Assembly (NCBI RefSeq): GCF_000203815.1
Contig: NW_004457715.1
Coordinates: 434,001-498,000, forward strand
Length of the DNA stretch: 64,000 nucleotides
Direction: 5' to 3'
Source of the DNA: Cavenderia fasciculata
Lineage: Eukaryota; Evosea; Eumycetozoa; Acytosteliales; Cavenderiaceae
Every line of letters starts with the position of its first letter. Position 1 is the first letter of the stretch. A program made the translations under genes and the position numbers. Below the pieces are notes generated by a model. That model was not told the DNA's origin, made no database searches, and saw only the letters and a program-made list of their open reading frames with translations. Below are positions 11,801-23,090 of the stretch, in pieces.

Positions 11801-14800
11801 AAACCAAACAAGACAACCAAAAAAAAATCCTCCAAAAGTAAAAAAGAAGATCCTATCAAAGAAGACAGCTACAACAGCGCAATTGATTTGCCAAAAGAGG
11901 ATGGTGACCTACAACAACAACAACAACAACAACAACAAAACAAATATATTCAAGTTGGAAATGATCATGATGTAGTATCACAATTGATCATCAACTATTA
12001 CCTTGAAAAAGAACAGCGAGAGCCATCAATGACCACCTCTAAGCAATTTACTATTGCCTATTGGTTTGATTCGATGAAATCTGCATTGTCACAAAAAGAG
12101 AAGCAATATTTGTTGTCCCAATGGGATAATCAACAACAACAACAACAACAACAACAACAAGGTGGACGAAGATATGTAATGAATCAAGAGTTGACATTTA
12201 AATTGTACAGAATCCTTTCAACTAGTATCAAATCATCAATCTTTCAAGTCTCTAATCAAATTCTCGACAAACTTTTAAAGGTACTAGACGATACCTCAAA
12301 AGCTGCAAGAGCCAAAACAATGAAATCTTTTTCTCTCATTGTTGAAGTCGATCCATCTGTCCTTGTAGATGTATGTTTAAGATCATCATACTTTAAAAAA
12401 AAAAAAACTAAAAATATTTATTTATTTATTTTTATTTCCCAATAGGAATATGTAGATACAATCAAAAAAAGGTTTTCTGATGATGCAATCTCGGTAAGAG
12501 AGCACACTGTAGATTTGATAGGAAAATATATATTGGTTAAACCAGAATCTACATGGAAGTATATGGATGCTATATGCCAAAGAATATCAGACAAGGGAAT
12601 CAGTGTACGAAAAAGAGTAATCAGAACACTCCATGACATATGTATCAGCCAATCTGACCATCCAATGATTCCACATCTATGCAAGATAATGGTTACAAGA
12701 ATATCAGACGATGACAGCATTAAAGATGTAGTTGTCCAAACCTTTAAGGATCTATGGTTCAATGACAATGATAGCAACGCTACCGCTGCCAATGGGTACA
12801 AACAAAAAATTATCAACAAAACCAAACAAATAGTTGAAGTTGTAAAGATGTTAAATCAAGATGATTGGTTTGTAGATTTAATCAAACAACTTTTGGATGA
12901 AAACCAAGCTAAAAAAGGCAAAAAAAAACAATCAAAGAAAACAGCGCAACAAGTAATGAGCACATGTCAAGATATCTGCTCAAATGTTATCGAAATCTTA
13001 ATTTCCTTTGATGAAAAGAAACGATCCAAAGAACTTCCAGAGTTCTTGGCCTTGTTTAAATGCCTCAGAATATTTTGCAAAGTCAACCCATCTTTTTTAA
13101 CACCATTTGCCAAACTATTACATCCCTATATTAAACTAACAAAGGTATGAAAATCTTAAGGATAATATATAGATCCCATTAGTTGTACTAATTAGTTTAT
13201 TTATTTTTTCTTTTAGGCAATTAATAACGAAGAATTAAAAGTATATATAAATGTAACATATATATTACAAAAAACCATACCAAAATTGGAAAATGTTGAA
13301 AAAGAATTTATTGAAACACTAGAAAAGGACTTGATTACTTTAATTAGTAACCAAGGATCACAACTAGTTTTATCCTCGATCAAATGTCTTTGCTCTATAT
13401 CCCAAAACACTAGCTACAACTACAAGGTTGTCGAGAATCTTTTCTGCAAAAGCCTACAATCACTTCAAGACTGTGAACGTAAAACCAAAGGTGAACTATT
13501 AAGATCACTTTACATTACTGGTCTCTTGGTTAGATACTTTGACTTTGAAAAAAGAAAATATTTTAGCATTCTTCTTCCAGAGTCTTTAAATTTTGATGAT
13601 GTATGTTATATCAACCAATCAAATATCTTTTAAAACATTTGTTATTTATATTAATATTTAATTATTTTATTAGGGAGTAATCGAGGTGATCATACCAATA
13701 GTTTCTAGAATCTACAAGTTAACCAAAGATAAAGATATCATTTCAAAGTCATTGGAAGCAATTGGCAACATTATTCTATCGGAACCATCGATTCTTATGT
13801 TTGAAACCATAAAAGAAATTCTATCAATATCATTATCCTCTCCAGAGGTTAAAATTAATGACACTGTTCTATCAGTCTACATCAAGCTATTGAAACATGA
13901 AGGAAAGAACAAGGATCAATTAGTTCATGAAACACCAGCCAAACAAGAGGATCAAATGTCAGACAATGATAGCCAAGAAGGAGAAGGAAAAGATAGAAAA
14001 CCAATTATTTCTATGAATGTGGATATCGATGGAGAGTATGTAAAACGCGATAAATTGAACCCCTAGGATCATAAAAATTAATTAATTAATATTAATATCA
14101 TGTTTCTTTAGGTCACTTGTAGCATCAATTCAAAAATTCTTTATACCAATTTGCAAACTATTAACAAACAGTGATCCAATGGTCAGATTAAAATCACTCA
14201 CTGCAATAGAATTGATCGTTCACCAAGGAATCATCAATCCATTAGAGGCAGTACCTGAAATTATCACGCTAATCACTGATAGCAACTCTGAAATTTCAAC
14301 ATTGGCCTATCTAACCTTGAAGAAAATAGATGAAAAGTTTTCATCTACTCTCTTTAAAAGAATCATTGAAAGTTTACAAATTTGTTTTAAATTCCATAGT
14401 AGTTTGGGAACAAGTAAGTAATTACAAAAAAAAAAAAAAAGAAATATTAATATCTATATTTCTTTACTAAGACTAGTTTTTTGATTTAAAGAATCACCAT
14501 ATAATTTAGTTACAAAAGGGTTATCCAAGTTTTATTTATTGTTTAGAAGCATAAAACAATCTAGAACAATATTTATTCATCAGATCATGTCACAATTTGA
14601 TGGGTGCAAGTCATTCAAGTACAAAGATTTGGAATTCTACCGATTTGTTGCAGAATTGTTAGCATCCCTTCCCTATGGAAACATGGATGAACTTTTCGAA
14701 ATCATTGTATCTATTGACAAGATTTCATCGCTATCAGGAGCCTCACTACTAGAAGAAATCCAATCAATATTTTCTAAAAGAACAAACGAACCCAAAACTA

Positions 14801-15213
14801 CTGTAACCGAACTACACATGCAAAATCTAGTTGCCTCCTCTCTTGTCATTACACTACTGGTACAATTGAAACAGTTCCTCATTAAAACCTATGGAATTAC
14901 CAAAGAAAAGGCAACAAGTTATCTTCAAAATGATAAGAAAAATGCAGACAAGCTCCAAATATCCCTACCTGAATCTATTGTATTTACAAGAAACAATTAT
15001 CCCTTTTCCCAGCAGTTCCCGTCATTGGAAGATACGAAAAAGGAGCAAACCCAAACTCAAATTTTCCTAGACTACAAAACTCTTATGGACAATGACAATG
15101 TTGATTACTCTGCAACGATTGAAACACCCAAACCTAAAAAAGAAAGAGTAGTTTCATCAAAAGAAAAATCAACTACAACAACAAAGAAAAGAAAAAGTTC
15201 CAATAAAAAATAA
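8857..15213 (+). CDS. Cohesin loader Scc2/NIPBL with PHD finger
   Basis: Ten exons: 8857-10089, 10158-10510, 10587-10886, 10957-11124, 11206-12370, 12446-13144, 13217-13600, 13674-14035, 14112-14413, 14492-15213; about 1895 residues. The N-terminus is low-complexity (Asn, Gln, Ser), then an acidic Lys/Asp/Glu stretch. Human NIPBL-like blocks follow in order: NHPDWPAANMVLHFLSGSL, the HEAT block with VEVDPSVLVD and GISVRKRVIRTLHDICI, TFKDLWF, and VASIQKFFIPICKLL with LIVHQGIINP. A PHD finger near residue 790 shows CQC, CNQC, H-x2-C and W-x-C-x2-C (C4HC3). With Scc4/MAU2 the family loads cohesin onto chromatin in the nucleus. The PHD finger is shared with plant SCC2 but absent from human NIPBL. 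A basic Lys-rich tail ends the protein. Exon joins keep phase; the weakest is the second intron acceptor. Confidence 0.92.
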
Positions 15214-15333
15214 TAATATTTATTTTAATAATATTTAGAGTTTTTTTGAGGTTAATGGAAAAAATACTTTTATTTGCGCTTATGTTTTGTTGAAAAATTA
15301 TCTGTTTGTTTAAAGGTTGAGTAGGGAAATAGT

Positions 15334-16964
15334 TTAGGCTCTGCTTGTATCACGACCAAATAAACTAGTCTTTACCCAATCATTGGCAACCATTGTTCTA
15401 TTTCTGATGGAAAGAAGTTTGCTAAGGTAAGCCGATCTCCACAAAAGGAAGGCGGCAAAGCCCTCACCAGTGGTGCCATTATAATCAAAGACCGATGTGG
15501 CGTCACCAACAAAACAAAGAGTGCCCATGTGACGGTACTTGAATAGTGGTTGCTTTTTGATTAAACCAGATAATTCGTCCTTTGACATTTGTTTCTTTTC
15601 CACTTGGTTTAATTCATTTGCCATATCGTTGAATAAACGTCCCAAATATCGACCCTAATTATTATTATTAGTCATGATAATCATAATCTTTGGCTTGTCT
15701 TAATAACTTACAGATTGAGATGCAACTTGGGCAGTTGGAGCCATTGGAGTTGGGGTAACAGAGCAATCGCCAATAGCCCAAATACCATCGGCACCCTTTA
15801 CACGGAAATATTCATCGACTACAAGACCACGACGAGAGTTTTGCTCCTTTGGTCCAATTGAAGCAATAAGATCATTTGTAATCTTTCTTGGACAATTTCC
15901 AGCGGCCCAAACCAACATGCCATAGGGAATTTCTCTTGCTTCCTTGTCCGATCCCTTGACAACAATACTCTTTTCTCTGACATTAGTTACCGCGGTTTGA
16001 GTCCAAATCTTGGTCGTTGGTGATGATTGTAACTTCTTTTCAACATGATCTATAAGCTTTTTGTCAAAAACAGTCAAGATGTGTGGAAGTGCCTCTACCA
16101 ATGTAATTCTAACACGATCGGTGAGGTGCTTTGGGAATGATTTTGAAAGATCTTCTCTTAGGAAATCATTTAATTCACCTGTAAATTCAACACTAGTGAA
16201 AAGAAGAAGAAGAGATTAATTAATTGTCTGAAAAATGTATTATTGTTTTGTTTTGAACTTACCCAGATGGACCTCCACCAACAACAACAAAGTGAAGTAA
16301 TCTATCAATTTCTTTTTCAGGTTGACCAGGGTATCCAGCCGTTTCAAGACAATCAATAATACGATCACGAATAAGACGAGTGTCATTGATATCCTTGAGG
16401 AAAAAACCAAATTCATTCACACCTGGAATGCCAAAAGTGGCACTAGCTGCACCAACTCCCATAACCAATTGGTCATATGGCAATTGGAACTCATTGACCT
16501 CGCCCTTGACAGAACTGTTATCAAAGCATTTGATTGTTTTGTTGACTGGATCTACAGAAAGACACTCGGCTTCAATAAAGGTAACCTCTTCTGCATCGGA
16601 ACGCTTGCAATAATTTCTGATTGGTTCAATGATTGAACGACTGTCTACGGTTCCGGTAGTGGTACCTGGGAGTAGTGGTGTAAAGATGAAATAGTTACGT
16701 GGAGAAATAACGGTTACGTTATACTTGTCGGTATGTAGCTTTCTGAGCATACACAAACTGGCCCATCCAGAACCCAAGATAACGAGACGTGGACGTTCCT
16801 TTCTCTCTTGATCCGTCAATTTGGTTCTGTACTTGTCCGTTAAGATATCCAAATCATCGTTGATTAAAAGGTCTAATAAATAAAGACCTGTGATACCTCC
16901 AATACCTATTCCTCCCCATTTCAATAATCTATTGGTTTTTTTTGATGATGATGATGATGATTGT

Positions 16965-17013
<49 letters not shown>

Positions 17014-17182
17014 CTGTTGAAAAGTTTCTAATATTTGGAAGACTGCTGTACTTGTTTGATGTTGTCGTTGTTGAGAAAAGAGTAGATGATTGAGATGATA
17101 ATAGAGTTGATCTAAAAACATTAGTCGATGTCGACTTTAAAACCGATGTTTTAATGTTATTTAATAAATGAATTCGGTTCAT
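15334..17182 (-). CDS. Type II (alternative) NADH:ubiquinone oxidoreductase
   Basis: Three exons read from the minus strand: 17182-16263, 16192-15712, 15654-15334; about 573 residues. The N-terminus is rich in Arg, Ser and Thr without acidic residues, as in mitochondrial presequences, then a long Asn run and a hydrophobic stretch (GIGIGGITGLYLLDLL). Two dinucleotide-binding motifs are present: VILGSGWAS for FAD near residue 135, and VVVGGGPSGVEFTGEL for NADH across the first splice join. WAAG and a late GD motif (WAIGDCS) are typical of NDH-2. The enzyme passes electrons from NADH to quinone without pumping protons, at the inner mitochondrial membrane. No EF-hand insertion is seen, so calcium control is unlikely. 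Whether it faces matrix or intermembrane space cannot be decided. Confidence 0.93.
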
Positions 17183-17745
17183 TTGTTGTCTATATACATA
17201 TAAATATAAATTGTTAGTATGAGCCCCAACAACAGTTTGATGATGATCACTGTTGGTGGGTACGCAACGAGAAAAAAAAAAAAAAAATGGGAAAAAAAAA
17301 TTCTTCTTTATTTTTCCTTTGATAATCAGATTCTATCACAACACGAACAACTATATATGGATGGTTGTGCAATGTAACCAATACAAGTTGCATGTTGATC
17401 TATCTTGGTAACAATATTACAATCGAGAACTCTCGTCTACGTCTATCTGTGTTGAGTTATATTGTTGTACTTTCAACCCCATTTTGTTGTGGCAGTAGTA
17501 GTAGTAGTAGTAGGATGAACATCTAATGAATGTGATGATTATTTGTTTCAAAAAGATAAAAGGTACACTACTTTACAAAAGGGTCTTGTCTTGACCACAA
17601 TTCAATTTGATTTTTTATTAAAAAAAATCTATAAAAATTTGAGAGGAAATTTCAAAAAGAATGCCCGACGCGACTATCATATGAGCCCTGATTTGGGCTT
17701 AATATAATATATTCATTTTTGATGTATTTATTATTATTATTATTA
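17183..17745. other. Intergenic, promoter of the NADH dehydrogenase gene
   Basis: About 560 bases between two minus-strand genes. Holds an A-run, a GTA/TAG repeat near 17494, and a hairpin at 17682-17701 in the 3' flank of the TBC gene. No coding frame is supported. Confidence 0.5.
17682..17701 (-). other. Short hairpin in the TBC gene 3' flank
   Basis: A seven-pair stem (TGAGCCC with GGGCTTA, one G-T wobble) closes a six-base loop, about 45 bases past the TBC stop codon. It stands out as GC-rich in an AT-rich flank. It could aid 3' end formation or be chance. Confidence 0.25.
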
Positions 17746-18807
17746 CTATAATTCATTATTTGATCTAATATCATCTCTGATATTATATGCTTGTGCGATG
17801 ATTTGATCCATATCTATACCTGGTAGATGTTGAAGAAATGCCAATATTTCAGAGTGCTCCAACTCTAACAACTCTTCTGAAAAATTAATGAGAATAGCCA
17901 AACAAACATAGACATGAAGATCTAATCCTAGTTGTGCAGATAGATAACTATCCCACAATCTCAATACACAATCTAATGGTAACTCTACCGATAGTAAATA
18001 TCTAATCCAACTCATCGCCCAGTCATTACTATTGATTTCTTCTTCTTCAAAATGACTAAATCTATATAGAGAGAGAGAGAGAGAGAGGGATGAATGATAA
18101 TGACAGACAGATAGATTAGATATTGTTGTGTTATATGTATCAAAGACTATGTCTCTCTATAGTACATACAATTCAGGAATGACAGATCTAAAATACATCA
18201 TAAATCTTGATAACCTAGAGGTTAGACTATCTTGAGCAAGATTCTCTTCAATCTTTTTCATCATTGCACAATAGCAATGAAAGATATCACTTTCAGATTG
18301 TAGAGTGCACATGAATGGACCAAGTATGGCCAACATTCCAAAGTTGTATTCAATGTCATTGTTGTAGTTGATGTATGAGATGATAATATTTTCAATCTTG
18401 TTTCTAATGTCGACACCTTGAAAATCAATCTTTAGCTTTGTTGATTCTTTACTATGTATTTGATAACGTTTTAAATGGTTTCTAATCTTTTTGGTAATCT
18501 CTGCATCATTTTTATCAATCTCTTTATAATCAATCTCTTGTTGCTTTTTAACTCTTTCTTCTTCAGCTATAGAGAGAGGAGAGGATATGATTAGATGAAT
18601 GTTTAATGTTTACAGACAGTGATTTATAACCAAAACTTATAATAATACCGTACACTTGTCATTCTTTGATACACCGACAAGATACTTCCAAACCTCAGAT
18701 CTTACACGCTCTGGTATTCCGTGTCGAGAGACTGCTACCAATTTGTCCATATCAATTGACACTTCACTTCCCAATATCTCTAAAAACTCTTCCTCTGTGC
18801 ATGCCAT
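17746..18807 (-). CDS. Small TBC-domain protein, catalytic fingers absent
   Basis: Three exons: 18807-18654, 18566-18170, 18061-17746; 288 residues. I start at the ATG before ACTEEEF; an upstream in-frame TTG only extends into AT-rich leader. The TBC fold is recognisable: RHGIPERVRSEVWKYLVG near the start, a middle helix block ending EYNFGMLAILGPF, and the late LPLDCVLRLWDSYLS and LHVYVCLAILI blocks. Active Rab GAPs use an Arg in IxxDxxR and a Gln in YxQGM. Here the aligned stretches read QIHSKEST and YNFGM, so both appear replaced. The first intron uses a weak GTACGG donor, chosen because it alone keeps phase. Expected role is in Rab-dependent membrane traffic, perhaps as a scaffold rather than a GAP. 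Confidence 0.82.
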
Positions 18808-19315
18808 CTTCTTGATTATTATTCTTATTCTTATTATTATATTGTTTGTCAAAGTTTAATGCAAAATATTATTCGAGTACATGCGCTTAAAAAAAAAAAA
18901 AAAAAAGACCATTAAAAGAATTCATTTAAAATATAATTGGCTTTGATGATTGATATTAATATAGTAGGAGTTTATCAACGATCGATCAGATCCTATTTTG
19001 AGAGGATATTAATTATTAATTGATTGATCTTAATTATATAATTTAATAGCCAATAACATTTGTTGAACGGGTTTCTCAACGACCTTGGAAATGGTCAATT
19101 GAAATTTGGGATTAGATGGACGAAAAACTTGATATTTTATCGGGTACCGTACTCTCTGATAGACCTGGGTGTTTCCGAGCTCTTGTTTTTGGGATTTTTT
19201 GAAAAAACGTAGAGGACGTTTGCGTTGGAGGAGCTGATGATTTAAGTCTGCCGTGGTTTCTCATTGTCATTATTCACATCATCATCATCATCCAACAAAT
19301 AATATTATACAAATA
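18808..19315. other. Intergenic with an unusually GC-rich core
   Basis: Divergent promoter region of the TBC gene and the small secreted-protein gene. An A-run at about 18890-18905 is followed by AT-rich DNA, then about 19040-19260 is clearly richer in G and C, with no simple repeat and no long open frame. Small stems (GTTGA/TCAAC and GACC/GGTC near 19060-19095) can be drawn. It could be a regulatory block, a 5' leader or an undescribed non-coding RNA. Confidence 0.4.
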
Positions 19316-20061
19316 ATGAGATTCATTATTCTTTCAATTTTGCTCGCCTTTTTGCTTGCAGCCACCGTTCAAGCAACCATCAAACAATCAAACACCTGCA
19401 AATGTGTTTTCCATGACGGTACCACTAGAGAAATCTTAGCCTACAGGTTAGTAGTCATTGTCGTTGATTTGACATATCTATCTCTGTTGGAACCCTTTTT
19501 ACTAACGTTTTTTTTTTGATATTTTTATCATGATTATAGTCAAGAAAACTGTGAGGAAAGATGTCAACTCGTCGCCTCTGTTTCATCCCCAACCTGTGAT
19601 GGTATGTTTATATTTATAACAACAATTCCTTCCATTCCCTTTATTATATCTAACTCAATCCTTCTTTTTACTTTACTTTACTTAACTTACTATTATATTT
19701 AGTTGCTACCTGTGTTTGCGTTTGTCCAAAGGCCAAGAGAAAATGTAACTCTTCAGGTCCACCATCTTCCTCTGGTGGTAGCACTCATGGTGGTGCTGGT
19801 GCTGGTGGTGCTGGTGGTGCTGGTGGTGCCGGTGCTGGTGGTGCTTCCTCTTCATCTGCTAGTGCATGTGGTTCTGGTTCTGGTTCCAGTGGATGCACTG
19901 GTACTGGTTCTGGTTCTGGATCTGGTTCTGGATCTGGTTCAGGATCTGGTTCTGGTTCTGGTTCAGGTATGGCTGTCTTTGACCAAGAAAAGGTTGGTGC
20001 TACCTGCAAGGGTAACAAGTGTCCATGTGCTTCTGAAAGCGTTGCTGCCATTTACAACTAA
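19316..20061 (+). CDS. Small secreted Cys-rich and Gly/Ser-rich protein
   Basis: Three exons: 19316-19446, 19540-19601, 19703-20061; 183 residues. The ATG opens a signal peptide (MRFIILSILLAFLLAATVQA). The mature part has an N-terminal Cys block (CKCVFHDGT, CEERCQLV, TCVCVCP), a long (GGA)n and (GS)n linker, and a C-terminal block CKGNKCPCASE. I do not recognise a named family. Signal peptide, paired cysteines at both ends and a flexible Gly/Ser middle suggest a secreted or matrix protein. There are no transmembrane segments after the signal. Function is unknown. Confidence 0.8.
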
Positions 20062-20293
20062 ACAACAACAACTATCGATTATCGTTCCGTATGATGATCA
20101 TGATGTATTATTGTACACACATAATTGTCACTTTTTAAATAAAATACAACAACTTTATTATTGTAATATATATTATTGGTATTTCTTTGATTTCATCAGA
20201 ATGAATTTAATTAAAAAAGATTATTAAAATTTTTTGGTTGTTCAAACCATTATTATTATTCAAGAGAGATAAGAGAGAAAGAAACAAAAAGGG

Positions 20294-22339
20294 ATGGAGA
20301 ATTTATCATCTAGTTCAGGATCGATTAGTTCTAGTCCCTCATTAAGTAATACTACTGCTTCATTGGATCAAGACAAGATTCAAAAGATCATTGTCAACTA
20401 TCAAAAGTTAAAGAATCAGAATGCTCTACTTAAAAAGGCTATCATTCAAGAACAACAAAAGAATTCAGACCTGGACAAGGATATAAAGTCAAAGGAACAA
20501 GCACTTGTTACTTCTATGCAAGAACATGATATATTAGAATTTAATAATCAGAGACTAACAAAGAGAATACAAACTATTCAAGATGAAATGAATAGTCCAT
20601 CGGCTGTATGTTAAAACATATAATAATAATAAATAATAATAATAATAATAATAATAACAACAACAACAACAATCGTTGCCTATTAAACTTATTTTATACA
20701 CTTTTTCTAGAAAAAGGATAGTGGAGGATCATGGTTCTTTAACAATTCCAAGATTGAGTTACAAAAGAAAGAAGATGAAATCAATTTATTAAGAATAGAA
20801 CTTCAAGAAAGAATAGATGACAATGGTATTTAAATCTATGATATCATCGTACAAAGAAACGATCGATTTGTGTGTGTGTTAACTCTACATCTCTCTCTCT
20901 CTCTATCTCTCTCTCCTTTTTAAGCAAACCTTCACACAGTGACCAATGACAAAGAGGCAGCATTTAAACAAATGGAAGCAAGTCTAAGATTGGAGTTGTC
21001 AGAAAAGGATAAATCATTAACTGAAAAGGACAATAAGATTAATCATCTTGGAGAACTTCAAAAGCAAAATGAACAAAATTTAATTGACCAAACTCAGTCA
21101 CTCAGGAGTAACATTGGAAACCTTCAATCTGATTTAAAAAGGTTTGTAATATCATATGTACAAAGTAATCTATAACATAATATTAATATAAATACTTGCT
21201 TGTTTGTTTTGTTTGTTTGTTCACCTATAGAACATTATCAAGCATTAAATTGAGAGATGATGTAATGGAACAACTGAATGAACTTTTAGCTCATGCCATT
21301 GATAATAGTCCTTCAATAACAATCGTATGTTGGGGGTACAATTGAATATTGGAACAAACTAACCTTTTTTTTTTCTTTAGAACTATCCATTAGAAAATAT
21401 TACACCATCAAACGAAAGAATCAGCATAGAATCTATCATCTTTGATAAAGATTTTTCACTAGATCCAGATTCCAAAACTATAGAACAACTTTCTAATCAG
21501 AATACATGGAAGCCATCAATCAGACAAACCATCCAACTTATACAGTCCATTTTCTCCAATAACCTCCAACAGATTTCTTCCATTATATCATCTCATACCG
21601 ATTCTGTGAGAAAACTAGAACAAAGCCAACATCAAGATAAACAATCTTTAAATGGTAAGATGATTAAACAACCAAAGAATAATTTCTTACTAACTTTTTA
21701 TGTCCAAAGAAAAAATGAATCAATTATCACTTTTAAATGAGGAAAATCAATTTACGTTGAATAGTCTCAAAGAAGAAATAACTCACAAGGATCAAACCAA
21801 TCTCACTCTTACAAGAAACCTAAGTGATCAAAAAGATATTCTTGAACAATTGGTAGGACAAGTAAAAGAAGAGAAAAAGTATATCATGCAAGATTATTAA
21901 CAAAACACCAATTCTTTTATATAACAGTCCGATTCGAACAAGGAATATGAAAATCAAGTTGTTAAACATCAAGAGAATTTCAAAGCAATGAAAGAGAAAT
22001 TGGAAAAGGAATTAGAGGATTCACGTAACAATAGCAAGAATGAGATTAAACAATTGGCAGATCAACATCAAGGTCTATTAAAACATCAAAAACAGTTGTT
22101 AAATAACAAGATCGATGAACAAAAGAATATCATTTCCCAACATGAAAAGAAAATATCTCTCTTGGAACAACAGCAACAACAAATAATTAATCAACAAAAG
22201 TTACAAGAATCAACTCTTGTTAATTTGGATGATTTCTCTCTTCCTACCTCTTCTGTGCCATTAAATAATATTAGTGAAAATGAATCACAAACAACATCAA
22301 ATAATTTGATAGATTTACTATTTTTAGATACAATCAACG

Positions 22340-22404
<65 letters not shown>

Positions 22405-23046
22405 AATAATGATAATAATAGTAATATGGAAACAGTAGATACTCCACAACAAGACAAAACAGAATTATCACCAAAATTACAAGAAACGAGTCAAGAAGAT
22501 GGAGTGGTTCAAAACAACACAGGTAGTTCAATTATACCCTCTGGTAGATTTAAACTTACAGTATTGGACGAAACAGGAGAGCTATCAGATACTCTCAATT
22601 TAACTTTTGAAGACAAGGAAAGAGAAAAGGAGATGAGAAATTACTATGAATCAAAGATTACACAGCTTTTGAACAAAATATCAAACATTGATGCCAAGGC
22701 GATGAGGTATTATGATCAGTTTAATCAACTAGCCAAAAAAGGACAAAACGACGAAGCAATGCAAAAAGAAATTGAAAAGTATCGTCAGGAAGCGCGCAAC
22801 ACCAAGGAGGAATTGGAAATCACTCGAACAAACTATGATCAACAAATGAAACTCCTCACAGAACAATACATCTCACTCAACGAATCAATTTCTGCCCTTG
22901 ACACTGACCTAATTAAAATCAAACAACACAAGGTGGTATGTGCAAAATGCAAAGCTTGGAATCCTCTCGATCATATCTTTTCACCTGATAACCACAACTT
23001 AATTTGTCTCAAAGGCAATCATCCAATTCAAACCATTGTTCCTTAA
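20294..23046 (+). CDS. PPP1R21 homologue (FERRY complex subunit)
   Basis: Seven exons: 20294-20605, 20711-20825, 20925-21141, 21231-21324, 21381-21654, 21710-21861, 21928-23046; about 760 residues. Residues 30-105 match the KLRAQ domain: YQKLKNQNALLKKAIIQEQ and EFNNQRLTKRIQTIQDEM align with human PPP1R21. Near the C-terminus TRTNYDQQMKLLTEQYISLN matches the TTKRSYEDQ domain, followed by a CAKCKAWNPLDHIF ending with two Cys pairs. The middle is coiled coil with an Asn run. In animals PPP1R21 (Fy-2) is the core of FERRY, a Rab5 effector that tethers mRNAs and ribosomes to early endosomes. Orthology is strong by motif order. The donor of exon 6 is uncertain (CAA|GTAAAA preferred). Confidence 0.88.
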
Positions 23047-23090
23047 TAAATTGATAGAAATGTTCCTTGATTTTATTATTTATTTATTTA

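Noticed and set aside
18637-18660. Canonical donor choices GTGTAC or GTATTA for the first TBC intron
   Set aside because: Neither keeps phase with the next exon; only GTACGG does.
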